From NCBI GenBank assembly GCA_028282935.1, contig JANQGU010000060.1, positions 1 to 44,857 on the forward strand: DNA of 44,857 nucleotides, in the 5' to 3' direction. The notes under the pieces were generated by a model, which had not been told where the DNA came from, did no database searches, and saw only the letters and a program-made list of their open reading frames with translations. This document shows, piece after piece, positions 1 to 7,676 of this stretch. This DNA comes from Kiloniellales bacterium. GTDB lineage: Bacteria; Pseudomonadota; Alphaproteobacteria; Kiloniellales; JAKSBE01. Position numbers and translations under genes: made by a program. The stretch's first letter is position 1; each line of letters opens with the position of its first letter.

Positions 1-99
1 AAAGGCGAACGCGTCGCCCTCAGGCCAAACCAAAACGACGGTTGCTACGGCGTCTTCTTCGGCGCAACACGCATAGCAAACATCGACCTCAGAACCTAA
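1..99 (+). pseudogene. C-terminal tail of a possible IS481-like transposase (cut by window edge)
   Basis: From base 1 an open frame reads GERVALRPNQNDG...VFFGATRIANIDLR and stops with TAA at 97-99. A run of the form 'ERVALR...VYF...IA.IDLR' is what I expect at the extreme C-terminus of IS481/DDE integrase-type transposases, just after the catalytic core. Only 32 codons are visible, so neither catalytic residues nor intactness can be judged. The following 60 bases contain two spaced ATCTCCCC motifs, which look like the terminal region of such an insertion sequence. The remaining stretch to 244 has no convincing gene. Confidence 0.35.
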
Positions 100-115
100 G
101 ACCCCGGAAATACAC

Positions 116-165
116 AATGTGTCAAGCATCTCCCCGAACACCTGTAACCTATCTCCCCAGACCGA
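116..165. mobile_element. Possible insertion-sequence terminus
   Basis: After the putative transposase stop, the sequence ATCTCCCC occurs at 128-135 and 151-158, each preceded by TGT.AA-like bases (TGTCAAGC and TGTAACCT). Repeated short motifs at the end of an IS are typical transposase-binding ends. The other end lies outside the window, so the inverted-repeat partner cannot be checked. This is an inference from position and repetition only. Confidence 0.3.
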
Positions 166-168
166 ACA

Positions 169-187
169 TCAAGCCCGGTGATGACAG
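169..187. repeat. Half copy of dispersed repeat A
   Basis: TCAAGCCCGGTGATGACAG matches the right arm of the 79-bp repeat A found complete at 1528-1606 and 2970-3048, but no left arm is present. It lies immediately downstream of the putative IS end, so the element may have been split by the IS or by a rearrangement at the IS border. Confidence 0.5.
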
Positions 188-244
188 CCGGTTGGAAACG
201 GACACCGAGGTCAGACCAGCCGACAGTGTCGGTGGCGCGGTTTT

Positions 245-1447
245 CTACAACCGGCTGATCCGCACCCGCGTCTCCTCCCGCTCGGCGACGTCCGCCAGCA
301 GTTTCATTCCCAGCCCCGGGCCGTCCGGCGCGCGGATCGTCCCCTTCTGGAGCGGCGGCGGCTGGTCGACGTAGTCGGCGTACCAGCCGTAGTAGAAGGC
401 GCGGGCGATCTCCTGCTCGGCGACGTTGGGGCAGGCGAGGGCGAGCTGGACCGAGGCGGCCAGGGTCACCGGGCCCGAGCAGTCGTGGAAGGCGACGGGC
501 AGGCCGGCGGCCTCGGCCAGGGCCGCCACCTTGCGCGCGAAGGTCAGGCCGCCGCCCCAGGTCAGGTCGACGATCGGCACCGAAAGGGCGTCCTGCGCGA
601 TCAGCTCCCGGAAGGCGCCGAGGCCGCCCAGGGTCTCGCCGCCGGCGATGGGGGCCGCGGTCGCGGCCGCCAGCTCGGCGATCTCGCGCGGGCGATCCAT
701 CCAGACCGGGTCCTCGATCCAGTCCATCTCCAGCGGCTCCAGCGCGGCGGCGATCTTCTTCGCCGCCGGCAGGCTCCAGAGGCCGTGCAGCTCCGCCTTG
801 ATCCGCATCTTGTCGCCCAGGGCCGCGCGCACCTTCTCGAAGGGCGCGAGGGCGCGGGCCAGGTCGGCGGCCGAGATGTCGAGGCCCGTGGCGGCGCCGG
901 CCGCGAAGTCGAAGGGCCAGATCTTCATGGCGCCGATACCCATCTCCAGCAGCTCGGCCGCCAGTTCGTCCGCGTTGTTCATAAAGGCGTCCAAGTCCTC
1001 GTAACGGCTGGCTTTCTCGGGGCCGGGCAAGCCGAAGTTCTCGGGCCGGACGGCGGAGGTCTTGGAGACGTAGTCCGGCCCGGCGCAGGTGTTGTAGACC
1101 GGGATCTCGGCCCGCAGCGGCCCGCCGAGCAGGGCGTGGATCGGCCGGCCGGCGGCCTGGCCGGCGAGGTCCCAGAGCGCCACGTCGACCGCCGAGAGGG
1201 CGCGGGTCTCGGCGCCGGTGCCGGCGAAGCCGACGTAGGGCTGCATCCGGCGGTTCAGCCGCTGGATTTCTCCGGCCGCCTCGCCCAGGATCAGCGGCGC
1301 GATGCGCTCGTGCAGGTCGGCTTCCACCGCCGCGGCGCCGAACCAGGTCTCTCCCAGGCCGACCAGGCCTTGGTCGGTGTGCAGGCGGAGCCAGATCACG
1401 CTCGGCCGGCTCTCGGGCCGGAGGGTCTCAAGCTGGGTGATCTTCAT
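245..1447 (-). CDS. Mandelate racemase/muconate lactonizing enzyme family protein (enolase superfamily)
   Basis: A 400-residue enolase-superfamily enzyme, expected to abstract a proton alpha to a carboxylate on a sugar acid or related acid. An N-terminal capping domain (1-120) is followed by a TIM barrel. Likely Mg ligands are E219 (KAELHG), E245 (IEDP) and E271 (GGET); K175 (MKIW) and H321 (FHDCSGP) are candidate acid/base residues. The first ligand is Glu rather than the common Asp. The ORF track starts it at 1591, but that extension reads through repeat A; the ATG at 1445-1447 has a GGAGAAGGAG ribosome site and begins with the family-typical MKIT. It is divergent from the SDR-cupin-SDR genes and probably works with them. 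The substrate cannot be deduced. Confidence 0.88.
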   Translation of the reverse strand: MKITQLETLRPESRPSVIWLRLHTDQGLVGLGETWFGAAAVEADLHERIAPLILGEAAGEIQRLNRRMQPYVGFAGTGAETRALSAVDVALWDLAGQAAGRPIHALLGGPLRAEIPVYNTCAGPDYVSKTSAVRPENFGLPGPEKASRYEDLDAFMNNADELAAELLEMGIGAMKIWPFDFAAGAATGLDISAADLARALAPFEKVRAALGDKMRIKAELHGLWSLPAAKKIAAALEPLEMDWIEDPVWMDRPREIAELAAATAAPIAGGETLGGLGAFRELIAQDALSVPIVDLTWGGGLTFARKVAALAEAAGLPVAFHDCSGPVTLAASVQLALACPNVAEQEIARAFYYGWYADYVDQPPPLQKGTIRAPDGPGLGMKLLADVAEREETRVRISRL

Positions 1448-1527
1448 CGGCTCCTTCTCCCTGGGGTCGCGCTTGTGCAGGTGGTGATTGGATTTGTCCC
1501 CCGATCCTACCATTCGGTTTCCCTCCT

Positions 1528-1606
1528 CTGTCATCACCGGGCTTGACCCGGTGATCCATAGTGCCGACGGCTCGATGGATGCCCGGGTCAAGCCCGGGCA
1601 TGACAG
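1528..1606. repeat. Dispersed palindromic repeat A, copy 1 (79 bp)
   Basis: CTGTCAT at the left end mirrors ATGACAG at the right. Inside, CCGGGCTTGACCCGG faces CCGGGTCAAGCCCGG, so nearly the whole element folds into one long hairpin with a loop of about 17 bases (GCCGACGGCTCGA region). The second copy at 2970-3048 has the same length. Read through, it gives 'GLDPGIH..MD.RVKPG' peptides, which are common spurious ORFs in alphaproteobacterial genomes. It lies in the divergent promoter region between the enolase gene and the first SDR. Confidence 0.85.
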
Positions 1607-1703
1607 TGGAGAAGTGGGCTTGGCGCAGAGGAAGGCTGGCTGTCTCGATGCATTCGGCCATCGCCCGCTTTCGGAGCGGCGGGCGAAGCCCTAAGCTGGA
1701 GCC

Positions 1704-2393
1704 ATGAAACGCATCCTGGTCACCGGCGGCAGCAGCGGCATCGGCCTGGCGATCGCCAAGGGCTTCGCCGAGGCCGGCTGGCAGGTGACCGCGGCCGGTC
1801 TCGGGACCGAGGCCGCGGCGGCCGAGGGGCTTGACCTCGTCGAGCTCGACGTGACCCAGGGCGAGGCGGTCCGGGCCTGCCTGGCCGGCTTCGACCGCCT
1901 CGACGCCCTGGTCAACGCCGCCGGCGTGATCCGCCGCCAGGAGGAGCTGGAGCCGGAGGTCTTCGCGGCCGTGGTCGACGTCAACCTCAACGGCGCCATG
2001 CGCTGCTGCGCGGCGGCCAGGCCGCTGCTCGCCGCCTCCGGCGGGTCGATCATCAACATCGCCTCGATGCTCAGCTTCTTCGGCGGCGGCGTCGTGCCCG
2101 GCTATTCGGCCTCCAAGGGCGGGATCGCGCAGCTGACCAAGTCGCTGGCCATCGCCTGGGCGGACGAGGGCATCCGGGTCAACGCCCTGGCGCCGGGCTG
2201 GATCGCGACGCCGCTGACCCAGCCGCTGCGCGAGGACCCGGCACGGGAGGCGGCGATCCTGTCGCGCACCCCCCTGCGGCGCTGGGGCCGTCCCGAGGAG
2301 CTGGTCGGGCCGGCGCTCTTCCTGGCGAGCGAGGCGGCCTCCTTCGTGACCGGGGCGGTGCTGACGGTCGACGGCGGCTACTCGATCATGTGA
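1704..2393 (+). CDS. Short-chain dehydrogenase/reductase (SDR)
   Basis: A compact 229-residue classical SDR, an NAD(P)-dependent oxidoreductase of alcohols, sugars or hydroxy acids. The cofactor motif TGGSSGIG is at 7-14, NAAG at 71-74, the catalytic Ser near 121 and YSASK at 134-138. The C-terminus has the usual TGAVLTVDGGY. The second strand is followed by AAGLG rather than an acidic residue, which leaves NAD versus NADP open. GGAG precedes the ATG. The cupin gene follows after about 33 bases, so the two are probably co-transcribed. Together with the divergent enolase and the second SDR it looks like a short sugar-acid or polyol catabolic set. Confidence 0.9.
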   Translation: MKRILVTGGSSGIGLAIAKGFAEAGWQVTAAGLGTEAAAAEGLDLVELDVTQGEAVRACLAGFDRLDALVNAAGVIRRQEELEPEVFAAVVDVNLNGAMRCCAAARPLLAASGGSIINIASMLSFFGGGVVPGYSASKGGIAQLTKSLAIAWADEGIRVNALAPGWIATPLTQPLREDPAREAAILSRTPLRRWGRPEELVGPALFLASEAASFVTGAVLTVDGGYSIM

Positions 2394-2426
2394 GACCAAG
2401 ACGACGAAGAAGAGGAGAGGTCGGAA

Positions 2427-2954
2427 ATGGGCCTGGTCAAGAAGGACGAGAACCCCCGGGTGCCCTACCAGCACCCCATGCCCAAGGAGGCGCAGCCGGA
2501 GATCGTCATCCCAGACGCGATCCCCAAGGACGAGCGGCTCTGGGTGCCGCAGGCCGAGAACGTCTGGTTCCGGCCGCTCTGCCTCAACGTCAGCCAGGGC
2601 TACTGGATGAACCTGCTGCGGGTCCGCAAGGCCGGCGTCCTCAGCCGCCACCGCCATCCCAACCCGGTGCACGGCTTCGTCCTCAAGGGCCGCTGGTACT
2701 ACCTCGAGCACGACTGGACGGCGGAGGAGGGCGGCTACGTCTACGAGCCGCCCGGCGAGACCCACACCCTGGTGGTGCCCGACGACGTCGCGGAGATGAT
2801 CACCTACTTCCAGGTCAACGGCGTGATGTACTACGTCGACCCGGAGGGCAACCACCTGGGCTACGAGGACGTCTTCACCAAGATCGACCTCTGCCGCCGG
2901 CACTACGCCGAGGTCGGCATCGGCGCGGACTACGTGGACCAGTTGATTCGCTAG
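2427..2954 (+). CDS. Cupin protein, 2,4'-dihydroxyacetophenone dioxygenase-like
   Basis: A 175-residue single-domain cupin. The metal-binding face is visible as HRHPNPVHGFVLKG (roughly 75-90) and PPGETHTLVV (roughly 112-121), supplying His ligands and a Glu/His pair. The phrases 'WFRPLCLNVSQGYWMNLLRV' and 'YVYEPPGETHTL' resemble proteins annotated as the 2,4'-dihydroxyacetophenone dioxygenase family, which cleave carbon-carbon bonds with Fe and O2. Many members of that family are uncharacterised, so a role as an isomerase or sugar-binding cupin is equally possible. The ribosome site AGAGG lies shortly upstream of the ATG. It sits between two SDR genes in one direction. Confidence 0.8.
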   Translation: MGLVKKDENPRVPYQHPMPKEAQPEIVIPDAIPKDERLWVPQAENVWFRPLCLNVSQGYWMNLLRVRKAGVLSRHRHPNPVHGFVLKGRWYYLEHDWTAEEGGYVYEPPGETHTLVVPDDVAEMITYFQVNGVMYYVDPEGNHLGYEDVFTKIDLCRRHYAEVGIGADYVDQLIR

Positions 2955-2969
2955 GAACCACCGCACTCG

Positions 2970-3048
2970 CTGTCATCCCTGGGCTTGACCCGGGGATCCA
3001 TGGTGCCGGTGGCTCGATGGATGCCCGGATCAAGTCCGGGCATGACAG
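2970..3048. repeat. Dispersed palindromic repeat A, copy 2 (79 bp)
   Basis: CTGTCAT ... ATGACAG ends and opposed GGGCTTGACCCGGGG / CCCGGATCAAGTCCGGG arms give the same long hairpin as copy 1, with several paired changes. It occupies almost the entire gap between the cupin stop and the TTG start of the next SDR. It may therefore affect read-through into that gene. Confidence 0.85.
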
Positions 3049-3076
3049 TGGAATTTAAGAAGCAGGCGTAACACAT

Positions 3077-3799
3077 TTGACCAGCTACGATTTCTCCGGG
3101 CAGGTCGCCGTCGTCACCGGCGGCGCCAAGGGCATCGGCAAGGCCATCGCCGAGGGCCTCGGCCGTTTCGGCGCCCGGGTCCGGGTCTGGGATCTGGAGG
3201 CGCCGGCGTCCGAAGACCACGTCGGGCAGGTCGTCGACGTCACCGATCCCGACAGCATCGCCGCCGCACGCGACGCTGTACTGGCCGGCGAAGGCCGGAT
3301 CGACGTCCTGGTCAACTGCGCCGGGATCGCCGGCTCGACCCTGCCGGTGGTGGAGACCGATCCGGCGGAGTGGCGCCGCGTGGTCGAGGTCAACCTCTTC
3401 GGCGTCTATCAGGTCAGCCGCCTGGTCGTGCCGGTCATGCAGAAGGCGGGCCGCGGCCGCATCGTCAACGTCGCCTCCCTGGCCGGCAAGGAAGGGACGC
3501 CCAACGCCTCGGCCTACAGCGCCGCCAAGGCCGGGGTCATCGCCTTCACCAAGTCCCTGGGCAAGGAGCTGGCGACGACCGACATCCGGGTCAACGCCAT
3601 CGCGCCCGCGGCGGTCAAGACGGCGATTCTCGACCAGATGTCGCCGGCCCACGTCGAGACCATGATCGCCAAGAGTCCGATGGGGCGCCTGGGCACGGTG
3701 GAGGAAGTGGCGGCGCTGACGCTCTGGCTCTGCTCCGAGGCCTGCAGCTTCAACAGCGGCGCGGTCTTCGACCTCTCCGGCGGCCGCGCGACCTATTGA
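3077..3799 (+). CDS. Short-chain dehydrogenase/reductase (SDR), TTG start
   Basis: A 240-residue classical SDR. The cofactor loop TGGAKGIG is at 14-21, an acidic residue after strand 2 (VWDLE, D39) suggests NAD, NCAG is at 80-83, the catalytic Ser is near 134, and YSAAK is at 147-151. The start is a TTG: an in-frame TAA at 3056-3058 and the absence of any ATG or GTG before the Rossmann motif leave no other choice. The upstream ribosome site is weak, and the leader is built from the edge of repeat A. It probably oxidises or reduces an intermediate shared with the first SDR and the cupin. Confidence 0.87.
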   Translation: MTSYDFSGQVAVVTGGAKGIGKAIAEGLGRFGARVRVWDLEAPASEDHVGQVVDVTDPDSIAAARDAVLAGEGRIDVLVNCAGIAGSTLPVVETDPAEWRRVVEVNLFGVYQVSRLVVPVMQKAGRGRIVNVASLAGKEGTPNASAYSAAKAGVIAFTKSLGKELATTDIRVNAIAPAAVKTAILDQMSPAHVETMIAKSPMGRLGTVEEVAALTLWLCSEACSFNSGAVFDLSGGRATY

Positions 3800-3808
3800 G
3801 GAGGACGT

Positions 3809-3944
3809 CCCCTCACCCAGCTCCGGCTAGAGCTCGGCTGTCGCCTCGCCAAGCCTGCGCATCCCTCTCCCAGGGGGAGAGGGACAGGAACCCTCTCCCT
3901 CTGGGAGAGGGTGGGAGCGGCGTAAGCCGCGAGCGGGTGAGGGG
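3809..3944. repeat. Dispersed structured repeat B, copy 1 (136 bp)
   Basis: Outer arms CCCCTCACCC and GGGTGAGGGG are perfect inverted repeats. Inside are a CCCTCTCCC-agg-GGGAGAGGG hairpin, a second CCCTCTCCC...GGGAGAGGG pair and a GCGGC-gtaa-GCCGC hairpin. It lies between two convergent genes (SDR and cinA-like) and could act as a two-way transcription stop, although there is no T tract. Copies 2 (15872-15984) and 3 (23723-23836) share the left half closely. Confidence 0.85.
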
Positions 3945-3977
3945 ATGGCTCGCAAGGCCCGCAGAATCAATCGTCAG

Positions 3978-5189
3978 TCACCCACGCGACAGGGTGAGGC
4001 GCAGATAGTTCAGCAGGCTGATCACTGCGAAGTTGCGCAGGCGGCGGCGATCGCCGGGGAGGGAGATGCGGGTCGCCCGTTCCGTCTCGGCGCTCGAGAT
4101 GGCCAGGGCCACGGTCTTGCTGGGCCCGGCCGCCTCGTCTTCGAGGTGAGGGGCGTCTTCGAGGTGAACGGCGAGGCCGAAGTCGCTGCCGAAGGCCTGA
4201 CGGGCGCCGCGGGCAGCGGCGAGGGCAGGCTCTTCGGCCGAGGTCCCGGAGGTCTCCGTCGGCGCCACCCTGGCACCGCGGAAGACCGTCATCTCCGGAT
4301 CGACCTCGCTCAGCCGCAGCGCCATGAGGCCGCCGGTCAGGCTCTCGGCGATCGCGAAGCTCTGGCCGCGCGCGCGCAGCAGCTCGACGACGACATGCTC
4401 CATAGTCTGGCCGTCGACGCCGAAGAAGATCTCGCCCAGCAGCGCGCGGATCCCGGCCTCCTCGGCGGCCAGCACCTCCTCGGCCGCGGCCTCGTCCTCG
4501 GCCTTGACCGTGATCCGGACCTTGATGCCTTCGATGCCGCTGGCCTGGAAGGCGAGGGTGGGGTTGCCGAGGTCGTCGAGCTCCTCGACCCTGGCGGCCA
4601 GCAGCTCGGCGAGGCCGGACTCGCTCTGCCCCCAGGTGCGCAGGACCCGGCTGCGGATCACCGCGGTCTGGCCGGAGCGCCGGCGCAGGTCCGGCAGGAC
4701 CGTCTCCCGCATCATCTCGTGCAGCTCGTAGGGCACGCCGGGCAGGGCGTAGATCACCTTGTCGCCGACCGGGCAGATCAGCCCGGGGGCGGTGCCGGGC
4801 ATCTGCGGGATGACCGTGGCGCCCAGGGGCACGTCGGCCTGGCGGCGGTTGTTGTCGGCCATGACCCGGCCGCGGGATTCGAACATGACGCGGATCTTCT
4901 CGACGATGGCCTCGTCGCGCCGCATCTCGACGCCCATGATCCGGGCGATCACGTCGCGGGTGATGTCATCCTGGGTGGGTCCCAGCCCGCCGCAGCAGAT
5001 CACCGCGTCACTGCGGTCCAGGGCCTGGCGCAGCGTGGCTTCCATGCGCGCGAAGTTGTCGCCGACCTTGACCTGGAAGTGCGAGTCGATGCCGGCCAGG
5101 GCCAGCTGCTCGCCGATCCAGGACGAGTTGGTATCGACGATTTGGCCGAGCAGCAGCTCGGTGCCGATGGCGACGACTTCGCAGCGCAC
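3978..5189 (-). CDS. cinA: CinA-family protein (MoCF-type N-terminal domain, degenerate nicotinamide-nucleotide amidase domain)
   Basis: A 403-residue CinA-like protein. The N-terminal molybdopterin-binding-like domain is clear: AIGTELLLGQIVDTNS near the start, GGLGPTQDD at about 70-80 and ALPGVPYELHEMM further on. This domain is linked to ADP-ribose/nucleotide pyrophosphatase activity in characterised CinA proteins. The C-terminal PncC-type amidase domain begins with AESLTGGL (usually ESCTGG), but the following Tyr/Lys segment and the TGIAGP-like segment are unrecognisable and the domain is about 30 residues short. The start is GTG at 5187-5189, preceded by GGGAAGG; the ORF track's 82-residue extension has no CinA similarity. 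The gene stands alone, convergent with the SDR. Confidence 0.85.
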   Translation of the reverse strand: MRCEVVAIGTELLLGQIVDTNSSWIGEQLALAGIDSHFQVKVGDNFARMEATLRQALDRSDAVICCGGLGPTQDDITRDVIARIMGVEMRRDEAIVEKIRVMFESRGRVMADNNRRQADVPLGATVIPQMPGTAPGLICPVGDKVIYALPGVPYELHEMMRETVLPDLRRRSGQTAVIRSRVLRTWGQSESGLAELLAARVEELDDLGNPTLAFQASGIEGIKVRITVKAEDEAAAEEVLAAEEAGIRALLGEIFFGVDGQTMEHVVVELLRARGQSFAIAESLTGGLMALRLSEVDPEMTVFRGARVAPTETSGTSAEEPALAAARGARQAFGSDFGLAVHLEDAPHLEDEAAGPSKTVALAISSAETERATRISLPGDRRRLRNFAVISLLNYLRLTLSRG

Positions 5190-5490
5190 GCTGGCCTTCC
5201 CATGCTTGAGCCGGGGTCTTATCCCGCGCCTCGGGGGGCTTGTCCAGACGGGGCCGGCAGCGCTTCCGGGAGCCGACCAGGGCGAGACGGACAGCCGCCG
5301 TCGGCGCTGCGTCAATTTTGTGTCATTGGAGAATCCGCTCCGGAAAGGACCCGGTTTGGGATTAGAATTAATCAAAAGAAAGACTAAGCCATTTGATACA
5401 CAACTTAAAAAAGATGCCAGGCTCCAAAACCACAACCATAAAGAACTGCGTCAGTGAAGCGCAGGTGACGAACGCGGGAGGTTGTTGGAA
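5190..5490. other. Gene-free, partly AT-rich divergent spacer
   Basis: This spacer of about 300 bases separates cinA (minus strand) from the small secreted protein gene (plus strand). Bases 5310-5450 are much richer in A/T than the surroundings, as expected for promoters in this genome. I see no convincing -35/-10 pair, RNA structure or gene in it. Confidence 0.5.
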
Positions 5491-5823
5491 ATGCGGAATT
5501 TTGCAGGGTTGTGCAGTGTTCTAGTCCTCGGAACGGGCCTGGGGCTCGGGCTTTCGCAGCCATCGCCGGCTCAGGCCCAGGACTACTACACGAAGAAGTT
5601 CGAGTCCTTTCCCCAGTGCTGCCGGGTGTTGCGCGAGCATTCCAAACAGATGGGGGCCGAGGGCAAGCTCGCGACCAACGTCGTCGACAATCAGGCCCTC
5701 TTCGTCGGCATGACCTTTGAAGGCTTGCCGAAGGTCTACACCTGTACGCCGACAGCCGACGGGGGCGGAATTCTCGGCAGCAGCCACGCCGACGAGGCGC
5801 TGGGCCTAACCCCGATAGACTAG
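5491..5823 (+). CDS. Small secreted protein of unknown function
   Basis: A 110-residue protein with a clear signal peptide: a short charged start (MRN), a hydrophobic Leu/Gly core and a probable cleavage after SPAQA near residue 25. The mature part of about 85 residues begins QDYYTKKF and contains a CC pair (FPQCCRVL) and one later Cys (YTCTP), which could form a disulfide in the periplasm. No family is recognised. The ORF track begins at a TTG (5482), but the ATG at 5491 is preferred because GGAGG sits nine bases upstream of it. It stands upstream of the TAXI-type binding protein in the same direction, with about 140 bases between. Confidence 0.7.
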   Translation: MRNFAGLCSVLVLGTGLGLGLSQPSPAQAQDYYTKKFESFPQCCRVLREHSKQMGAEGKLATNVVDNQALFVGMTFEGLPKVYTCTPTADGGGILGSSHADEALGLTPID

Positions 5824-5964
5824 GCGCAGCGATCAGCGCCAGGGTCGCGCCCGTGGGGGGCGGGCGTGGCCTGGCGGCGCAGGGCCATGGCCGCGCTCAG
5901 GGTCGCGGCCTCGCATTCCAAGAACAAAGGCAAAGAACGTCCGACCAAGGGAGGGGGTCTTGAG

Positions 5965-7095
5965 ATGTCACGCAGTCTATCATCCTTTGTGATTTCGGCC
6001 GTCGTCTGCACGGCCGCACTGATCGGCTTCGCCGTCGTGGAGGACGGCGCGGCGGCCAGTGCCAAGAAGATCAGAGATCAAGTCAACCGCGGCACCGTCG
6101 GGGTGATCGCCGGCGACATGCACAGCGCGACGGTGCGCATGGCGAAGGATCTGGCGACGGTCCTGGACGACGGCGACAACCGTCGGGTCCTGACCGTGGT
6201 CGGCAAGGGATCCGTTCAGAACCTCCTGGACCTGCTCTACCTGCGCGACATCGACGTCGCGATCGTTCAGGCGGACGTCCTGGAGTACTTCAGGGCGCGC
6301 AGCGTCCATCCGAACGTCGAGAACTCGATCCGCTATGTCGCCAAGCTGCATAACGAGGAGCTGCATCTGCTGGTCCGCGACGAGGTCGAAGGCATCGAGG
6401 ACCTGGCCGGCAAGCGGGTCAGCTTCGGCGCCCTCGGAAGCGGCACCTACATCACCGCCTCGGTGCTCTTCGGCGCCCTCAAGGTCGGGGTCCAGCCGGT
6501 GATGCTGGATCAGGCCCTGGCTCTGGAGAAGCTGAAGGCCGGCAAGATCGCCGGTCTGGCCTACGTCGTCGGCAAGCCGGCGCGGCTCTTCACCGAGGTC
6601 TCGCGGGAAGACGGCCTGAAGCTGCTGCCGGTCCCCGTGCCGCCGAAGCTCCTGGAGGCCTACCTGCCGTCCAAGCTCACCAGCGACGACTACCCGGACC
6701 TGATCGCGCCGGACGCGCCGCTCGAGACCATCGGCGTCGGCAGCGTCATGGCGGTCTACAACTGGAGTCCCAAGAACTGGCGCTACGCCAAGGTCGAGAG
6801 GTTCGCCAAGGCCTTCGTCGAGGAGTTCGAATCGCTCCGCGGGCCGGGCCGCCATCCCAAGTGGGCGGAGGTCAACCTCGCCGCCGAGCTTCCCGGGTGG
6901 CAGCGCTTCGCGCCCGTGGCGCGCTGGCTGAAGGACCGGGAGCGCACGCGCAGCGTCGCGGTGGCCGAAGGCGAGCTCCTGTCCGAGTTCCAGCAGTTCC
7001 TTCGCCAGATCAACATCGGCGAGCTGCCGGGATCGCAGGAAGGGCGGGCCGCCCTGTTCGAGGAGTTCGAGCGCTGGCGGAGCGCCGGCAACTGA
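5965..7095 (+). CDS. TAXI-family TRAP transporter solute-binding protein (orphan)
   Basis: A 376-residue periplasmic binding protein of the TAXI type, which normally hands substrates to a fused TRAP membrane protein. A signal peptide is visible (SFVISAVVCTAALIGFAVV, cleavage near AAAS). Typical features follow: VGVIAGDMHSATVRMAKDLA near the mature start, a DIDVAIVQADVL segment, and LAGKRVSFGALGSGTYITASVLF, the conserved TAXI core. The ATG at 5965 has a GGGAGGGGG site; the ORF track start at 5866 lacks one. No TRAP membrane gene is nearby, so its transporter is elsewhere or it serves as a sensor. The substrate is unknown. Confidence 0.85.
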   Translation: MSRSLSSFVISAVVCTAALIGFAVVEDGAAASAKKIRDQVNRGTVGVIAGDMHSATVRMAKDLATVLDDGDNRRVLTVVGKGSVQNLLDLLYLRDIDVAIVQADVLEYFRARSVHPNVENSIRYVAKLHNEELHLLVRDEVEGIEDLAGKRVSFGALGSGTYITASVLFGALKVGVQPVMLDQALALEKLKAGKIAGLAYVVGKPARLFTEVSREDGLKLLPVPVPPKLLEAYLPSKLTSDDYPDLIAPDAPLETIGVGSVMAVYNWSPKNWRYAKVERFAKAFVEEFESLRGPGRHPKWAEVNLAAELPGWQRFAPVARWLKDRERTRSVAVAEGELLSEFQQFLRQINIGELPGSQEGRAALFEEFERWRSAGN

Positions 7096-7114
7096 GCGGC
7101 GGCCGAAGGCGGCG

Positions 7115-7633
7115 TCACAGCCGCCGTCGCTGGCGTTCGGGGAAGACGTAGTCGGCGGGAAAGCCGGGAAAGAGGCTCTGGACGATCGCCTGGTTCAACT
7201 GGGAGCCCTCGAGGTAGGTCCAGCTCTCCGCCCCGGCCTCGAGGACGCCGAACTGGAAGTTCAGGCTCTCGACCCGCTGGCCGCGCATCCCGATGACCGA
7301 CCGCGTCGGGACGATCGCGAAGCGCCGCCCGCCGCCTTCGAGGAACTCCGGGGGCCTCGGGAAGGCGAAGGACTCGAGCGTGACCTCGTCGCTGATGAAG
7401 AGCTGTCGGCTCTCCTCCAGCTTGCCGCGCGCCGCCTCCCGCCCGCCCAGCATCCTGACGAGCGCGGGATGGGTGAGCTGAAGCACAGTGTCGACATCGC
7501 CGGCATAGGTCGCCTGCACGAGCCTCCGCACGTCTTCCTGCACCGCATCGCGGGGCGGCTCGGAAAGGCCCGGGGCTGGGTCGACGGCAAGCGCCGCCAC
7601 CAACAGGACGATCGGGGCGAGACGTCCGACCAT
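7115..7633 (-). CDS. Secreted hypothetical protein
   Basis: A 172-residue protein with a signal peptide (VGRLAPIVLLVAALAV, cleavage near GLSEP). The mature domain starts with a helical stretch DAVQEDVRRLVQATYAGDVDTVLQLTHPALV and then beta-rich sequence (RRFAIVPTRSVI, WTYLEGSQL). This pattern resembles NTF2/SnoaL-like folds that bind small ligands, but I would not assign a function. It is convergent with the TAXI gene and ends 20 bases from it. The start ATG is preceded by GGAACGGAG. The next SDR gene lies just upstream of it in the same direction, and the small gap may allow shared transcription with the polyol operon. Confidence 0.7.
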   Translation of the reverse strand: MVGRLAPIVLLVAALAVDPAPGLSEPPRDAVQEDVRRLVQATYAGDVDTVLQLTHPALVRMLGGREAARGKLEESRQLFISDEVTLESFAFPRPPEFLEGGGRRFAIVPTRSVIGMRGQRVESLNFQFGVLEAGAESWTYLEGSQLNQAIVQSLFPGFPADYVFPERQRRRL

Positions 7634-7676
7634 CGCTCCGTTCCCTTCATCGCGAAGCCAAGACTGATGAAGGGTC

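Noticed and set aside
42-374. 110-residue plus-strand ORF at the left edge
   Set aside because: It runs over the IS end, the half repeat and the antisense of the enolase end; no gene-like signal.
1448-1591. N-terminal extension of the first enolase
   Set aside because: It translates repeat A and lies before a good ribosome site and the family-typical MKIT start.
7103-7130. GGCGGC-gtcaca-GCCGCC hairpin between convergent genes
   Set aside because: Short, no T tract and overlapping a coding end; too weak to call a terminator.
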